From Diphasiastrum complanatum (taxonomy: Eukaryota > Streptophyta > Lycopodiopsida > Lycopodiales > Lycopodiaceae), in assembly GCA_029204225.1 (NCBI GenBank), contig MU831851.1:1-64000 (forward strand): a stretch of DNA of 64,000 nucleotides, in the 5' to 3' direction. The translations under genes were made by a program, and so were the position numbers. Positions 34,439 through 46,147 of this stretch are shown in pieces. Under the pieces are notes generated by a model. It was not told where the DNA came from. It ran no database searches and was given only the letters and a program-made list of their open reading frames with translations. Position 1 is the first letter of the stretch, and each line of letters begins with the position of its first letter.

Positions 34439-34862
34439 TGGTATCAGAGCAACGTCTCTAATTCTGTGAAGTGCACTTAGAGCATAATCAAAACGATTGT
34501 TCTGAAATAGTGTAGACATTTTCTATAATTGTTTCTAGTCATATTAATCTAATATCTACATTAAACTCATCCCAAAATTCCAAATGGATTTGCAATCGAA
34601 GGCTGCTCTAATGGTAGAAAAACTAGATGGTCGATCTACCACTTGTGGAAATTGAAGATGAGGGTAGTACTGATGGCCAAGGAAATTCGGGAAATAGATG
34701 CTGGAACTGAACTACTTCCCAGTGTCGATGAGCAAGCCATTTCCAAAAATGGAAGCTCAGTGATGGCAAGGCTTTTGCCTTCTTGATCACCCTTAACTCT
34801 CCGACACACAAATTGGCCATATCAGACAAGCCCAATCTTCGAAAGAGGCTTGGGACATATTG
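34439..34862 (+). pseudogene. Primer-binding site and gag start of element E
   Basis: TGGTATCAGAGC at 34439-34450 is a perfect primer-binding site. After a leader of about 130 nt, the ATG at 34584 opens MDLQSKAALMVEKLDGR, a copia gag N-terminus. Stops follow within 20 codons. The gag homology is lost at about 34862, where minus-strand copia sequence begins. Confidence 0.6.
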
Positions 34863-35756
34863 AGTAGCTATCTTGCACACATGGATTCCATAGCTTTGAA
34901 GTTGTGGTGGACCAACCTTTTGTGCCATATCTCCACATTGGTAATCTCCAACCTTGCCAAGTTCACACTCTCCATTGCAGCATTAGAATCTAATTTAAAC
35001 AAACTACCTTGTTTAAATCCCTTTGCTATGCATTCACCATTCTTAAGGATGGAACAAACTCCATGCTTAAATTGTACATCTAGGCCATTATCCATTAATC
35101 GGCCAACACTTAACAAAATATTAATTAACTTAGGTAGAAAAAGAACATTTTCAAGATCAACCTTTTGGATGATCCTATGTACAATGGAATACAATACCAC
35201 TTATTCTACACTCTTGATCACTAGGTATAAAGATAGATCTTTGAACATCATTATAAGAGAGTAGAGTGGAAAAGTAGTCCATTTGGAAAGTCATGTGGGA
35301 ACTAGCCCCACTATCAATCCACCAACATTCACTTATGTTGCTCTTGGATGATGGTGATGAGTTGGATACCATCAAGCATTTGTATGGTTGTGGCCTGTGG
35401 GGCTTGGACCCAATGATCCATCTTGTGCTTGGTCGATCTGGGCCATCTGGTGCTTTGGTTGCTGCTGGACCGATCTGAGTTGTGGCCTCTGGTTGAGATT
35501 TGAGTTGTGGCCTCCGGTTGAGATTTGGGTTGTGGCCTCCGGTTGAGATTTGACAGAAGTCCTTTATGGAGGAATGGAGCTGTGTGATGCAAGTGAAGAA
35601 CTCCAGGAGGGAAAATATGACTGTGGCTCAAATTAGAAGTTCTTGTTAAAAAGAAGCATCCAGTGACTAGATGTATATTATATTGTAAATACTGAGATGT
35701 CATTCAAACAGAAATGAGGTAAGCCAAAAGTGTGAAAAATGTTTTCCTTGTGATGT
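34863..35756 (-). pseudogene. Copia gag end, protease and pre-integrase fragment (minus strand)
   Basis: The minus strand shows WWIDSGASSHMTF (protease with intact D-S-G-A, 35175-35375). After a frameshift it shows NILLSVGRLMDNGLDVQFKHGVCS and EIWHKRLVHHNFKAMESM (34868-35200). It is a relative, not a continuation, of element D. Upstream lies a low-complexity gag tail built of a 25-bp unit repeated at 35491-35515 and 35516-35540, with partial units on both sides. Confidence 0.75.
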
Positions 35757-38705
35757 AGTTTGGTTCATAAGCACTTAGTACAAAGCCAAGGGAATACAGA
35801 AAATCATGCAACCTAGAGTACCAAGCTCTAGGTGCTTTCTTCAAGCCATATAGGCTCTTCCTTCAGTAGCACACTTTTTGCTCCTCACCAACCTTGATGA
35901 AGCCCTTGGGTTGCATCATGTAGATTTCCTCTTCTAAGAGCCATTCAAGAAAGCATTTGTCACATCCATTTGGTAGAGATCCCACTTGAACAAAGTAGCA
36001 ATGCAAATGATTAATCTAATAGTTACAAGCTTAGCTACAGGTGCAAATGTTTCTTCATAATACAATCTTTTTACTTAAAGAAATCCCTTAGCAAAAAGCC
36101 GAGCCTTGTACTTACTAATAGATCCATCTTGATTGTATTTTATTCTATAAATCCACTTACATGCAAGTGGCTTCTTCCCTCTTGGAAGATTTACAAGATT
36201 CCAAGTACTAGTGCATCATACTCTACTTGCATTGCATCTCTCCAAACTTTAGATCTATATGCTTCTTCAAAAAATGATGGTTCTTCAAGCAATGCAGCTA
36301 AGAAGGAATAAGAAGTAGAAGTTGTAGAGTCTTCCTTTTGCTTTCCCTTGTCCACATAGGTGAGACTTGAGGGCTCGGCCTTGCTTCTTGTTGATCTTCT
36401 CGGACCCCTTTGACTAGGATCTTTGTCTCCATCCTCAGGTTTGTCAAGATCCTCCTCGAGCTTGTCAAGATCCTCCTCGGGTTTGTCAAGATATTCAATG
36501 CATAATGGGTTAGATCCATTAGACAAGCTTTTAGCAAATTGTGACTCATCAAAAAGTACATCCTTGCTTACCTTTACTTTCTTGGATATAGGATCATATA
36601 TCTTATAGCCCTTTCTATTTTCTCCATAGCCAACAAAAATCCCTTTGAAGGAGGTAGAATCTTCCTTCCTTCTTGTCTCCAAAGGGATGTGAACATAACA
36701 AATACATCCAAAGATTTTAAAATCTTTTACATTGGGTGTCTTACCAAACAAAGCTTGATATGGTGAGATCCCATCAATAGCACTACTAGGAAGTCTATTA
36801 CACAAGTAATTAGCACAAGTTATAGCTTCTCCCCAAAATGAGATGGGAAGTGATGCATCAATTCTTAAAGACTTTGCACATTCACATAGACTCCTATTTT
36901 TCCTCTTGGCCACCCCATTTTGTTGGGGGGTGTAGGAACAAATGTATTGCAATTTAATGCCATTGATCTCACAAAAGTCTTTCATTTTATTGGAGGGGTA
37001 CTCTCCTCCATTATCACATCTTAGTGCCTTGATGGAAGTACTAAGTTGCTTCTCAACTAGAGACTTGAACTTAATGAAAGCTTCATATACAAGACTTTTC
37101 TTTGATAGTAACTCAATCCATGTGAATCTAGTACAATCACCTATAAATGCTACGTACGTCAAGGCACCTCCATTACTTGCATGGAAAAAGTATGTACATT
37201 AGAATGTATGAGATCCAAGGGTGAGGGAGATCTTAATGAAGATATCTTGTAAGACGATTTGTGTGACTTTGCAAGGCCACATGCCTCACACATCTTTCCA
37301 CACTTTTTGAAGGTAGGCCGAGAGCTAGTTGCTTGCTTGCCATTGACTCCATGGATTGAAGATTAGGATGGCCTAATCTCTTATGCCAAAGCTCCACTTG
37401 AGATAGCTCCTCCCTAGCCAAGTTCACACTTTCATTTGCAACATTAGCATCTAACTTGAAAAGTCTACCTTGCTTAATGCCACTAGCTATGCACTTATCA
37501 TTTTTCAAGATGGAACAAACTCCATTCTTGAAATGTACATCTAGTCCATTGTCCATTAATTGTCCTACAATAAGCAAGTTTCTTGAAATGGTAGGAACAT
37601 ACAAAACATTATCTAGATATATCCTTTTAGATGTGCCTAAGCAAAGAGGAATAGATCCTATACCATCTATCTTGCATTCTTGATCACTAGCAGTTTATAT
37701 TGACTTCTTAGAGTCATTACAAGAGAGAAGGGTAGAAAAATAATTCTTGTTAAAAGACATGTGGGAACTAGCCCCACTATCTATCCACCATGTGTCTTGA
37801 CTTGAAGTTGGTGTAGATGCAACCATTAAGGATGTGTTGAATCCATCCTCATCTTTTTCCTCTTGAGCAATGTTCCCTTGATCTCCATTTGCTTGTTGAT
37901 TCTTCTTCAGGTAACATTCTGAGGCAAAGTGTCCTTTCTTCCCACAAAAGAAACACTTGAGCTTTGGCTTGTTCTTCACTTTGACTTTGGAAGTTGATCC
38001 TCCATTCTTCATCTCGGCCTCCTTGCCTTGATTCTTCTTGAATGGATGTTGTTTCTTCTTGCCTTTGGATGTAAAATTTGCGTTCTCCTCTTATCCATTA
38101 AGTGACATGCCTTCCATTCTTGTCTTGAGGTGTAGGAGTCTACTCTCCTCGTCCACAAGAACATTGTGCAACTTTTCAATGGATGGAAGAGTGTCTTGAA
38201 TAGAAAAGCATTGGACCAAGTGGGTGAACTCATCACCTAGGCCATTCAGTATGATTTGTACTAGCTCTTGATCTTGGATCTTTTCTCCTAGAGCACTCAA
38301 TTCCTTGTTAAGAGATTTGATCCTAAGGACATACTCTTGCCCACTCTCTCCACTTCCTTCAATGGTTTAAAAGGCTTGATTCCTTAGCATGAGGATTCTT
38401 GAAGTGTTATTGGATTCATAGATACTCTTTAATGAATCCCAAGCCTCTTTTGATGAGGCACAAGAAGACACCTCTTTCAAGAGGTCATTGCATACATTCA
38501 ACTTTATGCAATGTAGAGTTAATCTTGCTCTCTTCTTGTATTTGGTTTGTTTTTGGGCAGCTCAAGGCTCTTCCTCAACTCCTAGAACTATGTCAAAGAG
38601 GTCATGGATCACTAGAAGTGATCACATCCTCACTTTCCAGATGTAATAATTTGTGGAAGTGAGTCTCTCACTTGATTCCAACAAATAACCACCCATGGAT
38701 GACAT
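35757..38705 (-). pseudogene. Copia gag-pol of element D, broken and 3'-truncated
   Basis: The start codon at 38705 opens MSSMGGYLLESSERLTS. Three premature stops follow in gag. Downstream are the zinc knuckle CFFCGKKGHFASEC, WWIDSGASSHMS, and LLIVGQLMDNGLDVHF with WHKRLGHPNLQSM (37233-37604). A 323-codon integrase-linker ORF (36191-37162) has RCDNGGEYPS and PQQNGVAKRKN. The third catalytic position follows Val-Ala and reads Lys in place of Glu, so strand transfer is predicted to be lost. The linker contains three copies of an 8-residue acidic repeat (L-D-K-P/L-E-E-D or -D-G-D). The reverse transcriptase stops before YVDD. Confidence 0.88.
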
Positions 38706-39246
38706 TGTAGAATGAATGCTCTAATAAAATCACAAAGATTTATGAATTTTTAAAGATCTATGAAAGGCCTAAAGCTCACAATATTGCCTATAGCATTGTC
38801 TCTATCAAACTAGCACACAAGCTTTCACTCTCACAAAAATTTTTTGCTCTATATTTTTCTTAGAGGTTTCACTTCAACTAAGGATCTGAACAAATCAGCC
38901 TCTTAGATCTGATCTTAGACTCCAAAAATAAATGCTTCAATGATCCAAAACTCTATTTGGTCATAGGCATTAGCTAGATTGAATCTAGATCAATACTATG
39001 CTTCAAAAAGCACTAAATCTGGACTAGAATTGAGATTATAGGACCAAAAAACACAAGGTAACTTGAAATGAAAGTTGTTGTATGGTTTCACATGTGTGAA
39101 AAGTACATACACAGCCTCCAAGTCGATTTGATCCAAATTGAAACAAGCTATCACTCTAGATGAACTCGCCACAAATTTTGGCCAAAAACAAATTTTGCCA
39201 ATGATCTTTGCAAGTTTTATGAATCAAATGATCACTCTCTTACTCA

Positions 39247-39258
39247 GCACTGATACCA
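39247..39258 (-). other. Primer-binding site of element D
   Basis: On the minus strand it reads TGGTATCAGTGC, one mismatch from the canonical TGGTATCAGAGC, starting at the base after the LTR end. Confidence 0.75.
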
Positions 39259-39946
39259 TGATAAAATTTCAGTTTTAGGACTTTAATGATTGTATTTAAC
39301 AATCATAGAGAGTTATTGGTTGCTTAATGAATGGATCATCAAGTTCTACACTTTAGATCTTGATCTAAATTCACTACACTTAGATTTAAGCAAAGAGCAA
39401 TGGTTAAAATCTTCATCAATCTCATTAGCATGGATCAAGTACATCCACGAGTTTGGTACAGTCCAGCAGGACTTCACACGTGTGAAGAGTGCCACATCAC
39501 TCAGATCTATCCATTTGATCCATCTTTGATCCCTATCCAATGTTGACCTTCTAGAATATGGCTAAAATCCAAAGAGCTAGTCTCCTAGAATATAGGAATA
39601 TTCTCTACAAAATAGGATCTAAGAAAAATGGTCAACTCTTATCTTCTAGAACTCTATACACATGTGTGAACATCCACTTGCCATATGGGAGCATTTACTC
39701 ATGCACATGCAAGGATAAGCTAACTTCTAGGTGACTAGTCAACTTGACTAAAAACCAGTCATATCATGTTCACACTTGACTTGATTGATACAAAATTAAA
39801 TTAGATATTTACAAGTATGAAAAATACTTTCTTTCACACGTGGGAACAAGCTCCACACATGTGAAATCAGATCATGAACATTGTACTCATAATTGATCTT
39901 TATTCATAGTAAAAAAATGACAAGTGAGAAGTGACAATTTTCAACA
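39259..39946 (-). repeat. 5' LTR of element D
   Basis: On the minus strand the LTR starts TGTTGAAAATTGTC at 39946 and ends AAATTTTATCA at 39259, next to the primer-binding site. It holds the 16-bp palindrome CTTCACACGTGTGAAG at 39472-39487. Compared with element C it lacks about 170 bp, bounded by short GATGAAGATTT-like repeats. Confidence 0.8.
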
Positions 39947-40450
39947 ATTTCAAGCATTTGTACTATTGGCCAAACCTGGTGATTGTAATGGAATTTATAG
40001 CGAAGGTTGTGTCACTTCTATATAGCAGGTAGATAAAGCATAATTAAGGCGCCAGAATCTATCAACAATGAGATCCAATGTTGGAATCTGATCAAGATGT
40101 CACTGGGATATAGGTAAGGATATATCTCAGAAGAATAGAAATAATGGCTCATAGTGCCCCCTCGGATCACTTGACAAAACATCACGAAAAGACGGTATAA
40201 AGTCAAGGTCCATCATACAGACCTCTAACCTACTTTTAGTAGTGAATTGGAGTGGTGGCTGAGATTCTCTTTAGCTGGTATGGTACTGAAACGTCTACAT
40301 TTTTCTCAAAATTCTATCCTCTAGAATAGGATCAGAATTATGACATCTATTGTTCTCCTCAGATCTATGATGGGTAAAATGCAAGGCTTGGTCGATTCCA
40401 TTATCTCATCGAGTCTCGCTGCTCCCAAAAGAGATACTATATGTTGACAA
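39947..40450. other. Unassigned DNA flanking element F (left side), with target copy GACAA
   Basis: No recognisable gene. Reading frames are short. GACAA at 40446-40450 abuts the 3' LTR of element F and recurs at 46148-46152, so this stretch and 46153 onward were contiguous before that insertion. Confidence 0.5.
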
Positions 40451-41100
40451 TGTGAAAGATTTCAGATCCTTAAGATCCAATCTACTTGAATGATCTTTGG
40501 TTAGAAAGAGAAATACACTACCAATTTCACCAATGTAGAAAAATCAGCATCTACACACAATTTGAGATGCAAACACTAATAGAACTTGATCAAACTTGAA
40601 TGAAATGATTATGTACTGTTGCTGTCCGTACAAAACCAGCAAGCTACTGTATTTCACACGTGTGGATCCAAAAATAGCAAATATAGATCATTCTACACAT
40701 AGAATTGCAAGCAATCACCAAGATAGTGCACCAATGGATAGTAGAACCCAAGAGAACCATGTATAAGCATGAAATGAGGTAGAGAAGAGAGAATATGACT
40801 CTCTCCACGAGTTACATCCTTTTATAGCAGGTCCAAACTCTATTTGGCCACTTGGCTTTCCCACCAAAATGCTAACCCTACCAATTTTGGGTCTAGATTC
40901 AATGTACCCAACTTATTCAAATTGAATCTACTTAAACTCGCATTATACCTTTCCCACACTTTCAAAAAGTGTTTATTCAAATGAAATTTAGACTAATGAA
41001 CTTTGAAAAGTCAACCTCTAAGTCTAAAACAAGTTTTGGCCTCAATATGCCAAATATGGAAATATTGCAAAATCTGATGAAACTAGTTGAATCTTTCACA
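40451..41100 (-). repeat. 3' LTR of element F
   Basis: On the minus strand it begins TGTGAAAGATTC directly after the polypurine tract and ends AATCTTTCACA. A TATAAAA box in sense lies at 40826-40820. CACACGTGTG is at 40655-40664, followed in sense by GTACGGACAG (complement at 40622-40631). Confidence 0.85.
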
Positions 41101-44100
41101 CTCCCTCTTCAACTAGTTTTAGCATAGACTTTGATAATACTCCAAGTGAGGTCCTATGCTTCATGAACAAGTCTTTTCCCAATGCTTTGGTGAAGATATC
41201 AGCTACACATTCCCTTGAAGACACATGTTGAAGCTCCACCTCCTTTGCAATGACTCGCTCCCTCACAAAATGATATTGTATCTCAATATGCTTGCTCCTA
41301 GTATGAAAGATAGGATTGGATGCCATTCTTTGGGCTCATTGATTGTCACAGAAGATGATTGGGCTCTCTGAAAAGTCCAGCAAGTGAAGATCCTTGATCA
41401 TCCTCTTGATCCATACCATCTCCTTTGTGCAATGTGTAAGAGCTTTGTACTCGGCCTCACTAGATGACAATGAGATAGTGGCTTGTTTCTTTGACATCCA
41501 AGATATAGCTCCATCACCTATGAAAATACAATAAGAACTAATGGATTTCCTATCCATTATATCTCCAACATAGTCCGAATCTGAAAATCCAAAAAGATTA
41601 GGTGATGATCCCTCATACAATATGCCAAAATCTCGAGTTCCAATGATGTACCTCAAAACTCGCTTTCCTAGCTTCCAATGCTCCTCACTAGGATCTTGCA
41701 TGAATTGACTCAATATTCCAACACAATAGCTTAGATCAGGTCTAGTAATGGTTAGATAGATGAGTGAACCAACTAGCTTTCTATAGAGAGTAATGTCCTT
41801 GAAGGATCTTTCATTACCTCTTATAGTAATCTTTACATGAGACTCCATAGGTGTATCAATAGCTTTTGCATCTACCATATGAAATCTTTCTAGAATAGAA
41901 TTAGCATACTTCTCTTGACAAATGAAAGTAGATTGAGAAGATCTAATGACTTCTATTCCTAAAATGTAATGCAAATTACCAAGATCATGCACCTCAAACT
42001 CCTTCTTAAGAGCATTCTTGATATCCTCTGTGAAAATTGTCAACATTTCCTAGCTAGTTTGAGGCCTAAATTGGCTAAAATTGTAAATAGTTTTGGTTCT
42101 GGAGTTTCACACGTGTGAACCAGGCCACAATGTTTTTATTTACTATATTTTTTCAGTATGATGAAGTGTCAAACTTCATACCCTTCAAAATGAGACCATT
42201 TTGATGTATTTTGGTCATATAAGCCATTTTTAACTATTTTTCCTATATAGGGAATATCTAGGGTCAAGTACCTTCTAGAGAGAGGAGAGAGAGTCATCTT
42301 CCTCATCCATAAATAGTAGGGAAGTCGTGGAGAACAGGTTGGAGAAACCTTTTGTATGCTTCATTGAGATCAATAGATCATTGTCATTGTTTCTTCCTCC
42401 ATTGAGAGCATTGTTGTGTGTATTGTCTTCAAGCTATTGTGTATGATCTTAGGTGCTTTCCAAAAGTGGTAGGCTGATGTATTATGGACTGTATAATGCT
42501 ATTTTGGGCCGCACTTGATGTTTATGGAAGTTTCCATTTGTGATAAATGCTTTTTGATCAAGTTCTTTGCATTCTAGGTAGCATAGAATGTGTTGCCAAT
42601 TCCTAGCTTATGTAGTTTGGAGTGCAAGCATTCAAGCCAATGATCTTGGAGTTTAGATCCACTTAGGATCTGTATTTTTCACATCCTCCACATCTTGATT
42701 GTCTCCACCACTCAAGATGATATCATCCACATAGATTAGCATGATGGTAACATCATTTCCAGCAAACCTATAATAAAGTAAATGATCATACTCACTCATA
42801 ACAAAGCCTTGAGAGAGTAAAAAAGTGTTAAGCTTAGCATACCAACTCCTTGGTGCTTGCTTAAGGCCATACAAACTCTTTTATAGAAGACACACATGAT
42901 TTGGCTTTGTTGATGAAATGTAGCTCTCGGGTTGCTCCATGTATACTTTCTCCTCAAGATCACCATTCAAGAATGCATTTGAAATGTCCATTTGCCATAG
43001 ATCCCATCCATAAAGTGTAGCAAGTGAAATGATGACTCGAATGCTTACCATCTTTGCCATGGGTGCAAAGGTCTCATCATAGTCAATTCCTTGTTGTTGA
43101 GCATATCCTTTTGCCACTAACCTTGCCTTGTACTTGTTGATAGATCCATCTTGGTTTGTCTTCACCTTGAAGATCCATTTGCATCCAATAGCTTTCTTGT
43201 CCTTAGGCAACTCCACCAATCTCCATGTTCCATTCTTCATAAGAGCTTGATACTCAAGATCCATTGCTTGGATCCACTCCTCTTCTTTCCTTGCTTGATC
43301 TACACTTGTAGGCTCATCCAAAGAGGTTAGGAAAGCAACATAATTTCCAGAAACTACTTGCTTACCCTTTTGATCATATGTGAACCTTGAAGGTACTTGT
43401 CTCTCTCTTGATGTTCTCCTTGGCTTTTGACTTGATGAAGGTCCATCATCACCACCATCCAAAGTAGGATCCTTCTCATCAACATCAAGAATGTTAGATC
43501 CATCTACTTTACCATCAATCATGCTTGAAGACACCTTTGGAATGTTTCCCTCATAAAAAATGACATCTCTACCAACAATCACTTTGTTAGTAGAAGGAAT
43601 GTAAACCTTGTAGGCTTTACTCACCTCACTATATCCAACAAAAATACCTCTTCTTGAAGATGGATCCTCCTTGGTCCTATCATCAAGAGTAATGTTGACA
43701 TAGCATGTGCATCCAAAGGTTCTTAGAAAGTTGACACTTGGCCTCCTCTTGAATAGCATCTCAAAAGGTGTCCTTCCATCCAAAATAGCACTCGGCCACC
43801 TATTGCACAAGAAATTGGCACACAACAAAGCTTGATCCCAAAATGGTTTGTCAAGATTAGCACTTAACCTCATAACTTTAGCACTTTCACATAAAGTTCT
43901 ATTCTTCCTTTCAGCCACTCCATTTTGTTGTGGTGTCCTTGATGTTGTATACTCCCTCTTGATCCCATGCTCATCACAAAAAACCTTGAACTTGTTAGTA
44001 CTCACCACCATTGTCACCTCGCAAGCACTTGATCTTTGTGGAGAATTGGTTCTCCCTTGCATTCTTGAACTTGACAAAGACATCATACACTTCATCCTTG

Positions 44101-45254
44101 CTCTTTAGTAGATAGAACCAACAAAATCTACTAAAATCATCAATGAATGTTACATATATCTTAGCTCCACTATTGCTAATTGTAGTAAATCCATGAATAT
44201 CCGAATGTACAAGTTGAAAAGACTTTGTAGATCTAGAAATAGATCTAGTATAAGGTAGCTTATGTGACTTAGACAAAGCACAAGACTCACAAACATGCTT
44301 GTGATTACTTAAGGAACTTGGAAGACCAATCACAACCTTCTTCCTTGCCATTACCTCCAATGACTTGAAGTTGAGGTGTCCCATCCTTTTGTGCCAAACC
44401 TCTTGAATAGAAATTTGCTCCCTTGCAACACATCCAACTTGGTTAGCAATAACACAAGCATCAAGTTTGAACAACTTCCCTTGCCTTTTACCTTTTCCAA
44501 TCAAGACATCCTTCCTTTTGATCAAACAAGCATCTCCATCAAAGTCCACCTTGAGGCCCTTGATTAGCATTTGACTCACACTAAGCAAATTCTTGGTAAT
44601 AGATGGAATAAACAAGACATCCTCCAAATGAACATTCCTATTTGTAGAGAGAGAAATAGGAATTGTGCCAATCCCTTTGATTGCACACTCACCATCATTG
44701 GCCGTGTAGATCACCCTCTTGTCATCTCCATATGCCAACAAAGAAGTGAAGTACTCTTTGTGAAAGGTCATGTGTGAACTTGCTCCACTATCAATCCACC
44801 AAGGATCTAGATCTCCATTATTAGCAAGCATCCATGAAGACATCACAAAAGCATCATCATTTGCATCTTGCACATCCAAACCATCCTCATCAAGAGTAAG
44901 ATTACCTTGCTTGTCTCCTTGATCTCTCTTCTTCTTGTAGCACTCACTTGCAAAGTGTCCTTTGATGACACAATAGAAGCACTTGAGCTTTGATCTATTC
45001 TTCTTTTTGCCACTTGAAGAAGCATCCACTTGATCTTGCCCTGTAGACCACTTGCTTTTGGTTTTGCCCTTGAATTTGCCCTTTGTGAACATAGCATCCT
45101 CTTGAAGTGTCGATGTAGATCCACCTCTTGCTTGAAGCCTATATTCCTCATTGATCAAGATCTCTTGAAGATCCATCAAACTTGGAAAAGTCTTGACTAT
45201 TCCAAATCTACATGCAAATGCTGAAAATTTGATATGCAATCTATAAGCCACCAC
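41096..45254 (-). pseudogene. Copia gag-pol of element F, broken and interrupted
   Basis: A deletion has fused leader sequence to the end of the capsid (FPSLMDLQEILINEEYRLQARGG), removing most of gag. Then follow CFYCVIKGHFASEC, WWIDSGASSHMT, WHKRMGHLNFKSL, SDIHGF and RGDNGGEY (43995-45254). After a frameshift near 44000 come PQQNGVAERKN, the linker PRRTSRERQVPSRFTY and reverse transcriptase with KSLYGLKQAPRSWY. LIYVDDIILSGG (42653-42874) is immediately followed by the solo-LTR insertion. The remaining reverse transcriptase and RNase H resume at 42023 (FSDSDYVG, SSSEAEY, CDN, then a stop). The final TGA again lies inside the first five bases of the 3' LTR. Confidence 0.9.
42029..42683 (+). 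repeat. Solo LTR inside element F
   Basis: This is a 655-bp LTR starting TGTGAAAATTGTCAAC and ending ATTTTTCACA, flanked by perfect TCCTC target copies at 42024-42028 and 42684-42688. It has no internal domain, so it is the product of LTR-LTR recombination. Its start resembles the LTR of the intact element (TGTGAAAAATTGTCAAC), but the body differs. TTCACACGTGTGAA occurs at 42106-42119 and a TATA-like CATAAATAG near 42309. It interrupts reverse transcriptase just after YVDD. Confidence 0.92.
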
Positions 45255-45485
45255 TTAGGCTGAACCAATGATCCAAAAAATCGGCCAAATCCAGCATGTG
45301 AATTCAAAAAACAAATTTGAACAAGCATATTGACCTATTTAGTGTTTTGATCTACAAAAGCTCCAATCTACAAAAGCAAAAAATCCGATTTTGGTGTAGA
45401 ATCCTCTCTAGCATGCTCTAGACTTGATATCTTCACCAAATCATTGATAGATCTGATTTCCTCCTTCATAACCTGAAACACAAGA

Positions 45486-45497
45486 GCTCTGATACCA
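45486..45497 (-). other. Primer-binding site of element F
   Basis: On the minus strand it reads TGGTATCAGAGC, identical to that of the intact element, directly after the 5' LTR. Confidence 0.85.
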
Positions 45498-46147
45498 TTT
45501 GAAAGATTTCAGATCCTTAAGATCCAATCTACTTGAATGATCTTTGGTTAGAAAGAGAAATACACTACCAATTTCACCAATGTAGAAAAATCAGCATCTA
45601 CACACAATTTGAGATGCAAACACTAATAGAACTTGATCAAACTTGAATGAAATGATTATGTACTGTTGCTGTCCGTACAAAACCAGCAAGCTACTTTATT
45701 TCACACGTGTGGATCCAAAAATAGCAAATATAGATCATTCTACACATAGAATTGCAAGCAATCACCAAGATAGTGCACCAATGGATAGTAGAACCCAAGA
45801 GAACCATGTATAAGCATGAAATGAGATAGAGAAGAGAGAAGATGACTCTCTCCACGAGTTACATCCTTTTATAGCAGGTCCAAACTCTATTTGGCCACTT
45901 GGCTTTCCCACCAAAATGCTAACCCTACCAATTTTGGGTCTAGATTCAATGTACCCAAGTTATTCAAATTGAATCTACTCAAACTCACATTCTATCTTTC
46001 CCACACTTTCAAAAAGTGTTTATTCAAATGAAATTTAGACTAATGAACTTTGAAAAGTCAACCTCTAAGTCTAAAACAAGTTTTGGCCTCAATATGCCAA
46101 ATATGGAAATATTGCAAAACGTGATGAAACTAGTTGAATCTTTCATA
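45498..46147 (-). repeat. 5' LTR of element F
   Basis: This aligns over its full length with 40451-41100, with about ten substitutions by eye. It also carries CACACGTGTG (45702-45711) and the complement of GTACGGACAG (45669-45678). Its terminal dinucleotides have decayed. In sense it ends two bases upstream of where the conserved TTCA run would suggest, directly at the primer-binding site. Confidence 0.85.

Larger units (their letters stand above)
35757..39946 (-). mobile_element. Minus-strand copia element D (5' LTR to mid reverse transcriptase)
   Basis: From 39946 downwards come a 688-bp 5' LTR, primer-binding site, leader, gag, protease, integrase, linker and the first part of reverse transcriptase, with the end cut at about 35757. 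It is the same family as element C at 12103-17723 (LTR starts TGTTGAAAATTGTC; almost identical gag and protease residues). No 3' LTR is present. Confidence 0.85.
40451..46147 (-). mobile_element. Minus-strand copia element F, full length but decayed
   Basis: Two 650-bp LTRs (45498-46147 is 5', 40451-41100 is 3') flank a damaged gag-pol. The primer-binding site is at 45486-45497 and the polypurine tract at 41101-41110. A 5-bp target duplication, GACAA, is seen at 40446-40450 and 46148-46152. The LTRs differ at about ten internal positions, and the 5' LTR tips are mutated (start TATG for TGTG, end CAAA for CACA). A solo LTR of another family sits at 42029-42683. Coding sequence is close to the intact element at 20119 but clearly distinct. 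Confidence 0.9.

Noticed and set aside
35472-35565. CRISPR-like repeat
   Set aside because: Units are directly adjacent without spacers and lie in the gag tail of a copia fragment in a plant genome.
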